DNA from: Aspidiotus rigidus
Lineage: Eukaryota; Arthropoda; Insecta; Hemiptera; Diaspididae
Direction: 5' to 3'
Assembly: GCA_035079385.1 (NCBI GenBank)
Contig: JAVHKY010000008.1
Coordinates: 5,874,001 to 5,938,000, forward strand
Length of the DNA: 64,000 nt
The position numbers were made by a program, and so were the translations under genes. The notes under the pieces are model-generated. The model worked only from the letters and a program-made list of their open reading frames with translations, had not been told where the DNA came from and searched no databases. Every line of letters begins with the position of its first letter. Positions within the stretch are counted from its first letter, which is position 1. This document shows positions 36,915-49,335 of this stretch, piece after piece.

Positions 36915-39286
36915 GCTTTACTTAATGAACGCAGCTACAAACAGCTAGTGGGTTTTTTTCCTTAATCGAAAAATCAATTACATACATCAAACGATCGTAA
37001 AAATTTATTGAACGACGATAAACGTTTGTCAGATTCATACATGAAACGAGGTACAGGGTACAGACGCCTGCTTGAATGTGTACAGCAATTTTGATTTCTC
37101 CATTTAACGACCCTACTGGAATTATAACAGACGGTGGTCTGGTAGACTCGAAGGAGCACGAATTATTGTACAAGTATTCCTTTAGTTTTACAATTTTTGT
37201 AAATTATATTTTTTTCTTTAGCTCAGCCGATTAAATCATCTCATTATACGGTGGATGCTTAATTTAGAAACCGCTGAACCGCTATCCTCGCCATAGCACT
37301 TATACACTGAAATTCGGTTCGCTTTACGCTTCAAAATATCGTTTTTTTCTCTCCTCTTTTGAAAATGGTCGGATACTCAACAAAAATGACGTAATTCATA
37401 ACAAATTACTCCTTTGTTAGGGTTCTAAATAGAAAAATTTGATTTGCTCTACATCTTCTTTCGTAGTACTTTCCCATTCGCCCTCCTCTTCGTCTTCCGT
37501 GCTTTCGGGTTTTGTACAGGAAAATAATCGTCTAATGGTGTGCACTTTACGCGCATGAAAGCGCAAGAAAAAGTGAAACAGCGCGTTTCATTTTATTTCG
37601 TGTGTATCTCTCTACGTATGAAGAAGGTTAATTTTCGTTCGGTACACTCGAAAAGCAGATCTTATTTATACACTCCTCTCTCTGCGACGACTATCTATTT
37701 TAGAAAGGTAGCAGAAAGAATTAACAATACCCAAATTTCCATGCGGAGATAATATGTGTCGGATCATTTCGAAGGTTGAATTAGTCCTGGAGGCATGTTA
37801 CACATAATGCCGATGTTTACGAGACACTACGCCGAGGAAACCGAGCTATGATAATAACCTCGACAACCTTGCTATAGTTTTATTTTTCTCTTAAGTCTGC
37901 ATCCTTTTTGGAAGAAATTCCGGCTTTGCTCCCGTTAGCAATTTAGCTAGTAGCTCGATATTAGCATACGCGTGTTACGGCGAAGTTCTCCCAGGTCTGA
38001 TTAAACATTTTCCTCCTCGACCCACCCATCCCTGCTCGTTCTCGTCCGTTGTTGGTTCTCGACGACGATAAAATACAGGAAAAAAAAACCCTACTTTCGC
38101 GTAAAAATAAGTCTGAAGGATTTCATGCAATTTAAATCAAAACATTCATTATTCTATATAACGCCGCTTAAAAACTGTTTAGCGGTTTCCTACTCGTTAT
38201 ATTCGAACAATATATGGTGCCTGAAAGTTTCGAATGTAACACGCAGTCGGTGCGTACAACTTTTTTTTCATCCAACAAGCGTATCATCGAAAGTTCGTGT
38301 TTTTCGTAAATATTCGTGCAGGAGTTTTGAACAACCCTTCTCATCATCATACGAGGGGTAAATCGTATAACGAATCCGCCATCGTAGTGGAAACTTCATT
38401 ATAATTTCACACGCGTCGTATTCATCATCAGTAAACACATCTGAACGAATTATAACGGGATTTGGGCTACTCAGCTCGTCGTTAATAACAACGTATATCC
38501 ATTAATTCATAAACTATATCGACGCTATACGAAGTACAATGAGGTGTTTCGAGGCTTGTCCATTTTAATCGACAGAAACAGAGGTCCGCCACAATCAACT
38601 ACAGATACAATAGTTTGTCATTGTGAAGTTGCGAATTTCCGACATTAGCGCGAGAGCATCAACTTCGAAATGAACTTTTTCTATACGCGACTCGTGATCG
38701 GTGATTGATTGTCGTCAATTGTGAAGGTGTAAACAATGAATCACAAAATCTATATAGTTGAATAGATGACTTTTAATTGTTGTGTTGGAGTGTTTCTTTT
38801 CTGATGCTCAATTGAGAGAAGTTGAAAGTTTTTGTTGAAGAATCCGATCTTCTATCAACGGCCTCCACTCCTGCAGTAGCTTCAATTTTCTATTGTCGAT
38901 CTTGAAATGAAGCCTTGTCACTCCGTCACTCCACTCTTACAATGGTTCCAAGAACTCTCTGAATGATTCTTATTGCGTGCCGTCCAGTGTTGCTTTCAGT
39001 GACGGAAAAATACACGTTGCCTTGAAAATAACAACCTAGAATTTAGGACAATCAAATTGAGAGGAACTTTGATGACTTCGATGTGCACCATGAAAAGAAA
39101 AAACCAGTTCACTTTTGTTTTGTCGGTTTAACTCGAAGCTTCAAGATAGTCGGCCGTCTCCTGCAGTTAGTTTGACTGTAAAATCTAGTCAAACTAGCGA
39201 AGAAAGTTGAAATTGACCTAAAACGGGGTCGAAGTAATCGAACAAAAATGAACTGGTTGATTTGGTCAGTGCGACTATTATTCTTT
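36915..39286. other. CpG-rich unique island (about 36950-38700)
   Basis: No repeat family and no recognised gene. CpG-rich words such as 'cgacgacgataaaa' and 'ttcgaatgtaacacgcag' are typical of the unique islands in this window. After about 38750 CpG falls. Confidence 0.4.
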
Positions 39287-39525
39287 CAGGGTGTCCATTT
39301 TTTCTCTGAAATGAAATTCCCTGACTTTTCCCTGACCTTCTCTGGTTTTTCCTCACCATAATCTCCACTAAGAAGCAAAAAGAGGAAAAACTTCTTATCT
39401 TGAACTTTTATTGACGTATCTCAAAAAATTCTCTGACATTGGGTGAAATTCCTAAAATTCTCTGACTTTTCCAGGTCTCACAACATTCCCTGACTTCCAG
39501 ATTTTCCAGACAAGTGGACACCCTG
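39287..39525. mobile_element. CAGGGTGTCCA MITE, copy 1
   Basis: Short element bounded by CAGGGTGTCCATTTTT (39287-39302) and the inverted 'caagtggacaccctg' (ending 39525). The interior repeats 'aattccctgacttttcc' and runs complementary to itself near the ends. A second copy is at 40646-40843. No clear target duplication is visible at this copy. Confidence 0.75.
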
Positions 39526-40124
39526 CAATCTTTTCTCCGTGTGCGACAGCTTTATCCCCGAGTATTCCTCTTGGTTCAAGGGAACCTTGAGATAACTTAC
39601 AAATTACTTGACAACACCTTGATGTGCTCTTGGTACATTCAAGGGTCCCTCTCGAACGAGGAATGTTCCAAAATATAACTGGTAATATCTAGTCATAAGC
39701 TTTTTTCACCTATGAAGTTCTATGGCGTCACTTTCTATCTTGCTCTCTTGAACAAAGACTTTTTTTCCAAATATCGTCGTCAGAATTTGACAAAGTTAAG
39801 GATTGGTGCGAGTTTGTCTATCCTAGCAGTCAAAACCTGTGACCGTTGTCATCCTCGAATAAGGGATCTTTAGTGGCCTGATCACCCATGGAAAAGAGGA
39901 ATAGTTCAGATAAAAGAAGCAAAAACGTCCAACAGACTCGCTCTCCTCTCGCGATGCAGCCCTAAATACAGAATCACGACATTGCCAAGTCCCCCTTGAT
40001 GGCTTCACTCGTTCAATCAGTCACCTCCGCTAGAGCCTCATGTTTATATGGTTCAAAGGGGTCGAAATTATTTCAAGTGCCCTTCCCCTCGTACATACAA
40101 TTTCTACAACGTCGACATTTCAAC
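39526..40124. other. No gene seen
   Basis: Nothing recognisable except ordinary AT-rich sequence. Frames on both strands at 39823-40244 have no familiar domain. Confidence 0.35.
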
Positions 40125-40400
40125 AGGGAACCTGTTCTATGGAGGGTCATTTCGGAAAATTCAATTTGTCAGGCGCTGCATGATGGTCCAAGTTCAACAC
40201 CATTGGCAAAAATGGTCCAAGTCCGCCTCATACATAATATATAACTCGGTCGGTGGTCCAAGGGTTCATAAAAATTTTGATTTTTGAGCCATAATATATG
40301 ATAGACAGGGGACTTGGAAAAATTTTGACTCCCGAGCCATAATATATGATTGGTCAGGGCCGGCCAGAACAAAAATGGTCCAATTCCGACATCATCTTAG
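40125..40400. mobile_element. Partial TIR element with dispersed modules (E4)
   Basis: A left end AGGGAACCTGTTCTATGG (40125-40142) of the E1/E2/E3 family is present, followed by repeated 'gagccataatatatgat' and 'ggacttggaaaaattttgac' modules (40245-40350). No matching right end was found, so the copy is truncated or interrupted. Confidence 0.45.
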
Positions 40401-40645
40401 TGTCCAACAGTTTGGAAGATATGAAAAGTTTTGAAAAAGTCAGGAATTACGAGGATTCTTCAGAGCTCGTTCCCAATTTTCATGTATAAGAAACAGAGGG
40501 CGAAATAATTTGGCGTCTTACGTCTATAGGCTCTCTGAGCTGAAAATGAGTTCAAGCCTCTCTCTCCCTTCCTCCATCTATAAAGATCTAGAGCTTCACA
40601 TTTTCCAAGTCCCAATCCCCATCTATAAGAAACAGAGTCTTACAT

Positions 40646-40843
40646 CAGGGTGTCCACTTTTTCTCTGAAATGAAATTCCCCGACTCTTTCAGGTTTTTCC
40701 AGACCATAATCTTCACTGAAAAGCAAGAAAAAAAAAAGAGGAGGAGGAGGAAAAACTTCCTAGCTTGAACTTTTTTGACGAATCTCAAAAAATTCCCTGA
40801 CTTTTCCCTAACTTCCAGATTTTCCAGACAAGTGGACACCCTG
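40646..40843. mobile_element. CAGGGTGTCCA MITE, copy 2, with 5-bp target duplication
   Basis: 198 bp. The ends are CAGGGTGTCCACTTTT and inverted 'caagtggacaccctg'. The element is directly flanked by TACAT on both sides (40641-40645 and 40844-40848), which supports transposition with a 5-bp duplication. The interior matches copy 1 ('tgaaattccc', 'ttttccaga'). No coding capacity, so it would depend on a transposase elsewhere. Confidence 0.8.
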
Positions 40844-40848
40844 TACAT

Positions 40849-42126
40849 TTATAGGGTTTTCGAGGATTCAGAGCTCGACCTTTTCCAAGCCTCTTTCCCC
40901 ACCTAAATGAAAGAGAGAACGAATTTATTTTACGTCTCACATACATCGGGTTTCCGAGAATTCAGAGCTCGACCTTTTTCCAGATTCTTTGATTAGGACG
41001 AAGTTAGGTTAGGTTTGCATAAGGGGTACATTTTCACCGAAAGCTCATCCATATAACAAATTGCTCGAAACATCGTGATCGAAATAGGGTTTTTAACTAA
41101 CTAGGGTTCAAGAAGTCTCATCTCAGCAACGGTCAAGATTCTTTCAATACTTTTTTTTTCTAGGTTACTCCTTGTCTTCAGATGTGATATCCTCAATACC
41201 ATGAGTTTGCTATTTGCCAGCAAGGGATCTGCTAGGCACTCAAAGGTGATGGTGTGTAGTAGTCTCAAATAAATAACACAGGAATGATTATTAAAAGTTC
41301 CTCACTATTTAATTGATCAATCAATTTTAAAAAATGAGATATAGAAAAGTTGGAGCCGAGTCTACTGCAACAATTTCAAAACTTTTTTAGGTGGCTTTCC
41401 ATTTGAAGTTCACAAGAAAAAAGAGAGAAAAGAAAATACGTTGTTTCGTCATCATCACTCAACACCACCTTCGAATGCAAGCTTTGGAGAAATTCCGCAT
41501 AGCAGCGCATACTCCGCCCTTATTGGCGAATGGTTTCTGAGTAAAATCAAAATTTCAAAAAATTGTACACCCTTTTGGTTAGGCTATACCTGAAGCATCA
41601 TCATAGAAGATATTACTAGTTCCGAAATAGTAAAAAATCGAATCGAAAAAGACTCAAATGTGGACAAAGCTAGAGTTCACGAGCGGTCAAAATTATTCGT
41701 TATCTAGGACACCAGAGGCCTGGCTGGACCTTCATAGTCTCAGCCCAACTCATGTATCACACTTTTTGAACAATGTAGAGTAAATACAGAATCAACACAA
41801 AAGTTAACAATCACTAAAACAAAATGTCGCTTCTTTGCGCCGCTGATAATAAATTCGCAGCTCAACATGACTAAGATTAGATGGAATTCACAAACAGACT
41901 GGAGTAATACCGAAGGAGCGTGAACCCAATTTTATATAAAATGCTTCAAAAATTCGTTATAATCAATTTTCTACTGCGTCAGACCAGAACGATTCAGACT
42001 CTTAATGCAGTCCATAGATGTAAGGCAACGAATGAACCCTTAAATAGAAATGGACAGGATCTCAAGAAATGTTTAGATTGAGGAATCAGGACATACAAAT
42101 GGGTCTCCATAACAGATCCAACAAGT
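40849..42126. other. No gene; repeat debris
   Basis: Words of the CATATATAG/CCAAGTCCC module continue to about 40990. The rest shows no gene, RNA or mobile element. Confidence 0.35.
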
Positions 42127-42141
42127 GGGTTGATAATGGAT

Positions 42142-42552
42142 CGCCTTCAAGAGAGACGGGGGCGTATGAGCGTGCACGCACGCCCAAACCAAAATGGTCC
42201 CCGAAAAACCGCACCTCCGGCACCGGTATCCACCTCTTAGGGCATTGCGTCGGTGGTCTAGAGGGCTCGAATTGAGAGTGGCCTGGCTCCATTTCTCCTG
42301 GGGTTCCGCGCGCTGTGCAATGTTTGTCAATGAGGCCATTACAGGGGTCTACCCTAGCGCTCAGCACTCAACCTGGAATTCAGATAGTCCTGTACCATGG
42401 ACGCACGCATATCAACTCCTCCACCAGAGCTTTCAGTCATTACTGGGAACTCACTACGAGCTCACCAGCAATATTTCGCGACTCTGGCTCCTCAGGCGGG
42501 GGTTTCTTCCTCCTCCTCTTCTTCTTCTGGGGGGGCGCTCCCTCCTGAGCGC
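42142..42552. mobile_element. 411-bp GC-rich insertion with 15-bp target duplication
   Basis: The 411-bp block is flanked by the perfect direct repeat GGGTTGATAATGGAT (42127-42141 and 42553-42567). It is distinctly more GC-rich than its surroundings. It ends in a perfect hairpin (GCGCTC, six-base loop, GAGCGC, 42535-42552), preceded by a CT/TCC tract. An internal TGGTCTAGAGG (42254-42264) fits the pol III A box, and a weak B-box-like 'gggttccgcgc' follows about 40 bases later. A SINE with a tRNA-like head is one reading; a truncated non-LTR element is another. The frames in it (77-121 codons) show no domain. Confidence 0.6.
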
Positions 42553-42567
42553 GGGTTGATAATGGAT

Positions 42568-45500
42568 ACCCAACGTCCAGTAACAATTGCTGATATTACT
42601 AACCCATTGTGGAATCAATTCAATTTGAGAACTCCTCTGGTTTAACAAGTAGAAAGAACAACAAACCCACAATACAACACACAGATTATCATAATGCTGT
42701 CCAAAAAGTCTATCGACGAAGTCCAGTACAAGACATTTTCTCGCAAGTTTTTTGTGGGTCAAAGGCTAATGTCTCTCTCATACTGTTCTTAGATCTCTTT
42801 CTGAAATTCCGAAGAGCAAGAGGAACGTTGTTTAGGCGATGACATAGAGATGTAAAATTTATATAAAGTTGTCAAAGGAGAAGCTCTTCCTGAAGATGCC
42901 AAACCCACTTGACCAACTTTCCTAATGGAGACGCCGAGATTGAGGAAATTGATCTCAGAGCCTCTCATCTCCTCAATCGAAGTTTTAGAGGGGTAGAAAT
43001 AGGAAATGTTGAAAATGTGAAGAGGGTCAAACCACTGGCAGGGGACGTCATTAACAAAAAGAAACGTTTCAGAGAGGGGCAGCGCCAAGAGTCATAAAGA
43101 GGTGAGGTTAAATGTAAAAAAAAACTTGAATACTGCTCCACTTCACAAAAAATTCTCCAACTTGTTAACTTTCATTACATAAATCCATGAAAGATACTTT
43201 CTCATGAGACTAATCCATATCATGTCTCCTGAAAAGCAGTCAGATATTCACCGGAAAATGAAAATAGATACTTTTTAATCATCTTCGAGTTCGATTCTTC
43301 CAAATGATCATAAAATAACCCTTTCAAATTTTCACCCATGGAAACGAGCAGAGGAGATTCCTCAAGACCCTCTTTCATTCATCACTTTCCTAACCTCTTC
43401 AAATGGTATTGAAGAACTTCAATCAAGTATTTATCATTTACTGCGAAAACTAAAAATACCATCCCCCTATTACGCGATCTTACAACAGTCGCAATAGTAA
43501 ACGAGATCTCTAATTATAGAAATTCAACTCTAAATGTGCAATCTTAGAACTCGATTTCTTCTATAAACAACTCTACCACGACATGCCATACGGGAAATTT
43601 ATTTTCCACCATCTAAATACTCGTTTTATCCCACCGTGCACAGCGAAAGATGTCGATGAAAACTAATTTATTACTTCGCAAACGACAGCGACGTTGAAGG
43701 TTGGGTTAACATCACCAGTGATTACTTTAATTTGGTTTAAGGGAAATTTGTCGAAACGACGTGTAATCGAGTAACATTACGATCACCTTGAATGCAGTTG
43801 AGGAAAGACACGAAGACGACAGATCGATGGCGATATGCCAATCTTATTCTCAACTGTTTTTTCTCTCTTTCTCAAAAAAAAACGCCGTTAGGGCAATATA
43901 TATATATGACTTCCTAAAAATCATAATCTACTCAACTTGTCATTATTTCGGCTGGTTTGGCTTTAGGTCGTAATAATTAAAGCATACGGGTCGTATAAAT
44001 CTATTCTTCAGGTCGACAAGCTGTCACCTCTTTCGATCATAATGAAAAATGCGGATAATAATTGTCGTACCGCCACTATAAAAGGTTTTCTTCAAAACGA
44101 CTGAGCCTAGATTCTGAAGGTGTTCGTTCGATCGAGTTCCGAGACAGGATGCTTCAACGAGCGTTAGAATAATAACGAAAATTTAGAAAGGCCGATAAGC
44201 TGTTGAACTCCTTTAAAAGATCAAGTGGCGAACTCGTCAAATTTCGATAACGACTAGAGTTCGAAAAATTTCTCGTCGAAGCAGAAAAATAACGAGGTTT
44301 TTGAACTGCGTAACCACGTAGTCCTTCGAAAAATTTTTTCCCTTCTCGTTCGAACTCCCCTAAACCTATATTACAGTATACCGTCCTAATGATAAATAGT
44401 ACGACAGAACGTAACTATTAGAACTGCCACACCGGCTATAAAAATACAGAGCAACAACCGAAGTTACATGTTCTAAAAGTATGAATCATAAAAGTCTCAA
44501 AAAGAAAATATGAATATTCTTCGCTGGTCGAAAAAAGAAAAAAAAAAACACAACAATATATACGTAATATCGATATCATTATGGAAAAAGAAAACAAATC
44601 CTTCAAACCGAAGCGTACGATTATTATTATTTTTTTTTTGTAACGATCCATAAATTGAGACGGATGAATTTTTATTTCATTTAGTTTCGCGCGAGACCCG
44701 ATAACAATAGTGTACAGAAAATATACAATTATTATTACGAACCTTGACGTCATTTTTCGCTGTATTTTTCTTGTCACATCGACACATGGTCGTCGTGACA
44801 AATACGTTAATTTACCATGAGGATCGTTGTCGTTCTCATTCTTCTTTCTTCACTTCTTCAAACTCGTTTACTTCGGGTTGATTATGGCATAAGGACGGTA
44901 AACTTTAAAAAAGAGAAAGAGACTTAAAGAGAATATATTCTTCAGAATGGAAAGGTCGACTTTAGAGAAAGAAAAAGAAAAAAAAAAGCAATTCGAATAT
45001 TACGATTTTTCGACGCGACGTCCTCAAAAGTACTTCACATCTTCTACAGTCACATAATGAAAACTCAACCTCGGTAATTGAATGAAATAATTTTAAAACA
45101 AAAAACCTTCAAAAACCGAGTCCTTTATAACGTTCGTTCTCAAAGGCTCTAACACCCAGAATTTTCGAGAAAATATTCTCTTCTTTTTTATAATTTCCAT
45201 ACTGAGAAATAATTTAAATGCTAATTAACTAGCGATTAAAAGCCGTTTTACGAAACAATACATAGGATTTTTATCAGTTCTAACATTCCGAAGTCATGAA
45301 AAAGGCCTTCGTGCGCATGGGAGAGGAACAGGGCTTCAATTGAAATTACACCAAATTTAGCCGATCTTATCAGACGTAATTTTTTTTTTTTCTTCCTTAT
45401 TATTTGATTATTATGCTTTATACTGACATGGAGAGCATGGAATAGGTCACGAAGACCGGCTATGAAATTCTAGGAACGCAATTTTCAACTAAAAATGTAT

Positions 45501-45779
45501 TTCTCTCGGAGGTATTTATCAGCGATGGGGACTAAAAATATTTTCTCAATACTAACAACCATAAAACGAGAATGGAATACTATACAAGCGCTGACCGCTC
45601 GGTTTTCACTGTTTAAGGATGAGATGGATCACTGGGGATCAAGGATACTTTGAATTTTCATGAAAACAGCGCCATCTAGTAAGAAATTACAAGCTCCAAA
45701 AACTAAACATTCTCTATATTCGCCTTGAAACGTTCCTTCCTAAGGTGTCTGTAAAGATATTGAAACTTGTCATAATTAC
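42568..45779. other. No gene; CpG-rich unique island 43500-45350
   Basis: No repeat family. The longest frame (121 codons, minus, 44436-44801) is A/T-run-rich and has no domain. The part from 43500 to 45350 has the high CpG content of the unique islands. Confidence 0.4.
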
Positions 45780-46700
45780 CGTACACCACTGTTTATAATG
45801 GAACTCCTATTTCGGGAGTCACGCTCTTATCTTTTTGATACAACGCTTGCGCTGCTCAAATATGATCGACTCGACTACTAGCGCTTCTCACGGATAACTA
45901 ACTTCAACTGGAACCAATTCCTAGAAACATGAATTGAATACAACCCTTGATCCCAACGAAAAGAAACGATTCCTAATGTGCCAGGAAGATTTCAAACAAT
46001 GACAGGAAACTTATCTCCAAGTTATAAGTAGTGCACTACGAGTAAAGAAAGAAAATTACTCGAATAGTTTTTTCGCAACGATTAGACCCTAAGCTTTTTA
46101 TTCATGATGTATTCATGCGGATTCACAAGATGGAAGGATAAGTCAACATCAAATGCAAAGACGTCAGTAAAAAATTCTAATTGTAGATGCGTTGAATTAA
46201 TCAGGTAAAGAAGGGGCGACTTTGTGACCAACGGAAGTTGACAAGGGCGGGGAGAAATTTCTTTGAATATCTTACATATTTCCTGGTTTTGGGAATCATG
46301 TTTTCATCGCTCAACGCTCACATTTTTGATACGACGCTAGCGCTGCTCAAATACGACCGATTCGACTATTAGCGCTCCTCGCGAATAACCGGTTCAAACA
46401 CAGGTTGTTTGTTTCAGCTAGAACCAGCTCTGAGGCACATTAATTGAATATAACCCTCGGACCTCCAACAATAATGTCAACAAGAAGTAAAACTGAGTTT
46501 GCGAGCTAGACTACTTTAGAAAAACCCAGGAGAACAAAGTTATATGCCACAGCATCTTCTACCATGATGGATTCACGCAGATTCACAAGGTTGAAGGATA
46601 GATCAACATCGAATACAAAGACATCAACAAGAAAATTCTAGTTCCAGACATCAAAGGCATACGCTGAATTGTCTGAAACAAAGGGGTAACCCTTTGAAGA
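45780..46700 (+). repeat. Segmental tandem duplication, unit about 480 bases
   Basis: Two diverged copies follow each other. 'gatacaacgcttgcgctgctcaa' at about 45837 corresponds to 'gatacgacgctagcgctgct' at about 46328; 'cattcacaag-tggaaggata-gtcaacatc' words at 46115-46155 correspond to 46572-46612. The spacing between matching points is about 460-490 bases. 'gacgctagcgctgc' recurs once more near 48320. No protein recognised. Confidence 0.6.
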
Positions 46701-46715
46701 ACAGGGGATGAACAT

Positions 46716-46870
46716 AGGCGGCAACTTACAATTTTCCCGAGGGGTGCTCGAAGTGAATTTAGAGGGGTGGGGACAAAAAATTTCGCGCCTCGCACACACG
46801 TGTTTCCACCTCTGAGATTTTCCAAGGGGTGCTGGAGCCCCGGAGCACCCCCAAAGTTGCCGCCTTTGGG
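46716..46870. repeat. Small palindromic repeat
   Basis: 'aggcggcaactt' plus 'gaggggtgctcg' near 46716-46750 is inverted at 46830-46868 ('ggagcacccccaaagttgccgcct'). The pair may be the ends of a small foldback or MITE of about 155 bases. Frames on both strands here are incidental. Confidence 0.5.
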
Positions 46871-48539
46871 GGTGAAAGGGATGGGGGAGGACCGGAACTT
46901 CCACCCAAGTTTGAGGTCTGTTTCCACCCCTCCTGTGGTAGTAAGAGAGAAGTGCGACTTCAGTGACAAAGTGCCAGGGCGAAAATGAAGTCACGTTGGT
47001 TTGGAACTGGGCCGACGCATCGTCCTCTGTTGTTACTTAGAAGCCAAGCAAAGTGAGATAATTTTAGAGCTTTTATCACATCCTCTTTCTATGCAGCTTA
47101 ATGTTTTGAATCCGACTCTTAGACCTCCACACTCAGATAGCCAAATCTCACTTTCAATCTCTTTTATAGACGCTCTGATCATCAAAGTCTCAAAAGTTCT
47201 TGAAGTAACTATTCGCAGCTATTTTCTTTCAATACTCATTCGAAATTTCTTTCAGCTTCTTCTAAAACTCAATTCGACTGTAATTCGATTTTCAAATGTA
47301 ATATAATCTCGCTGGCACGTTGCATCAAATCATCATAAACAAGGATATAAAAATTTTGGACAGATGATGTCACGATAATTCTCCATAATTGGAGTAGAAC
47401 AATGAGCTACAATAAGTATTATGACTTATAGACGGTTTAAAACTTGATTTTACAGCTCTTCGCGTATTATTCCAAATACTCACGGTTATTGAGAAAATAC
47501 ATCGACGAGAGTTGATAAAATCACGCTACTTCGCTTCGTGTTGAAAATCAAGATACGTACATCGAGAGAACGTGATTTTTTTCTCTCACTCGTTAACAAC
47601 ATTCTATAATTAAAAGTTCAAGACCAGTGACACTCGTAATTTCCTATGTTTTATATTCCCATTCATTCCCGTTTCGTCGACCATTTTGTAAACACTGTAG
47701 TAACACTCCGTGTACATTAACAAAATTATGTCTGAAAAAGATGTGAAAAAAAACACGTTCTCATTTTTGCCGTTATAAGCACTAAAAAAAAAAAATTCTT
47801 CACTCATGGTTTGGAGTACGCGCTCCGATTCTGTTTCCATATCCGTTCGACCGGATTCAATTTGTTCAGATGAAATTATAAAATTCAATACTGGAATTGG
47901 CAAATTGCTTGCTAGTTGCTATGACGGTATGTTCATGAAGTCAGACTAATGATTAGAGTGCCGTGGTCGACTAATCTCACAAATTATTCGAACCGGGCAT
48001 CCTCAAGGATCGCTTACAACACGCGTGGTTCGTTCAACAGTAATGATACTTTTGCCAAGTACAAAAGAGGTATCTAAACTATATTGGCATTAGGGAGGAG
48101 AGTGAAAAATTTGCGGAATAACTCTTGAATGAAGCGCAATTGAATGTTTTGTCATCCGAACATATTGTAGAATGAGTGTTCATGGACATCTTTTATGGGA
48201 TATTGGAAGACCAGATCTGTTGCATTCCACTGTTACTTCAATTTTTCATTTTTTTCCCTTATACCGCTCAAGCTTGGATACCTCTTTTGATCTCTACCGG
48301 CTGAGTAGACGTGCAGCGCGACGCTAGCGCTGCCTGGTTAAAACAGATACTTTGTGATTGGTCCTACAAAGTTAAATTTTGACGACATCGACGTATTTAC
48401 AAAACAAGTATCTGCAACAAAAGCTCAATTCAAGAGATATTTTTCAGCAGATTCTTGTTTTCTGGGTGCGACAATATTGAACTACGCAAAAACGTGGGCC
48501 AATGGCGAAGATGAGAGAAGAGAAAGAAGAGTTACAACG
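46871..48539. other. No gene seen
   Basis: AT-rich sequence; CpG is fairly frequent at 47400-48050. Frames of 97-101 codons at 47001-47306 and 47610-47903 have no recognisable domain. Confidence 0.35.
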
Positions 48540-48930
48540 TGTTCAGACGAAAATGATGAAAATACACAGTATTACATGACGTCTTTTGTACCTGGCTTTC
48601 AGATGATGAGAATCTAAACAAATTCTTACAGGCCCTGAACGCCTAGCATCTTCAGCTCAAATCTTCTCTGAGATCAGTCACCAGAGCCTCAATTATTTGG
48701 ATCTAAACGTCAGTATAACCAATAGTAAATTATCCCTCGAAATACATTGGAAGCCCACTAGCACCAATACCTGTATAAGTCGCTCCTCTTTTCCAAAAAC
48801 TGCGCTTACCTACCCATGATCCAGCAAATGGTATCCCTGCCCTTGAGACGTTTGTCGTTCTATAAAGAGTTCAATAATATCAAACACATTGCCTCCATGA
48901 ACCTCAGTTCTCACTTTCTCAGTGTTTGTC
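48540..48930 (+). pseudogene. Penelope-like RT fragment, third type
   Basis: Degenerate C-terminal half of a Penelope-like RT. In shifting frames one can read 'VLHDVFCTWLSDDENLNKFL' (48568-48627; the place of the YVDD box, now degenerate), then 'SLNYLDLNVSITNSKLSLEI' (48690-48750; the family's N-F-L-D-L block) and 'HWKPTSTNTCISRSSFP' (48749-48800; the Y-R-K-P-T block). The piece 'LPLRRLSFYKEFNNIKHIAS' (48836-48897) matches the region where intact copy B has 'IPLGQLVFNRSF' and 'TIKHLA'. It has at least three frame breaks. The wording differs from both lineages elsewhere in the window. Confidence 0.6.
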
Positions 48931-49244
48931 TTTGTTTTTCCATTTTTTGTTTTTTTTTTAAGACTGAGAACCGAAAAGATCCAGAGGAGCAGGAAGGGTT
49001 CTCAGCCCTCACAAGGCCAAGAACGGGAATCGGATGCGGTTCCAAACCGGTATCTTTTAATCTGAGGAAAGCTTCGGAACCTTTTATTTCAAAGACCAAA
49101 ACCAGAAAGATCCGGAACCGTTTACATACGATATAGCTAGAACTGGAACCAAACCGAGAACCTTTTGAAAAATTATAACGTTTCTCAGTCCCACTCTTAC
49201 TCGCTAAACCGATGCGTTACCCCATCCCGGTTACATAAAATAAA
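48931..49244. other. No gene seen
   Basis: A T-run at 48950-48959 and repeated 'agaaccgaaaagatccagaggag' / 'aaaaccagaaagatccggaac' words make a weak local repeat. Nothing else is recognised. Confidence 0.3.
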
Positions 49245-49335
49245 CTCGTGAGCCGCGAAGCCGCCGAGCGACGCGACGCACGAAAGTCAATCGTTCGGTC
49301 GTTCGTGGGAGTCCGCAATGACATTTGGAAGAACA
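49245..49335. promoter_or_regulatory. Short CpG-dense cluster
   Basis: About 90 bases with words like 'gccgcgaagccgccgagcgacg' split by short gaps give a CpG density far above the flanks. It could be a promoter-proximal region, as short frames extend from it on both strands, but none has a recognisable product. The assignment as regulatory DNA is inference. Confidence 0.25.

Noticed and set aside
44436..44801. 121-codon hydrophobic minus-strand frame
   Set aside because: Hydrophobicity comes from A/T-rich codons; no domain, and no matching exon context.
46583..46994. Overlapping minus-strand frames of 118 and 128 codons
   Set aside because: Both run over the small GC-rich palindrome and the local duplication; two frames open at once points to composition and not to a gene.
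49140..49245. tRNA-like words near 'actcgctaaaccgatgcgttacc'
   Set aside because: No cloverleaf with matching acceptor and T arms could be drawn.
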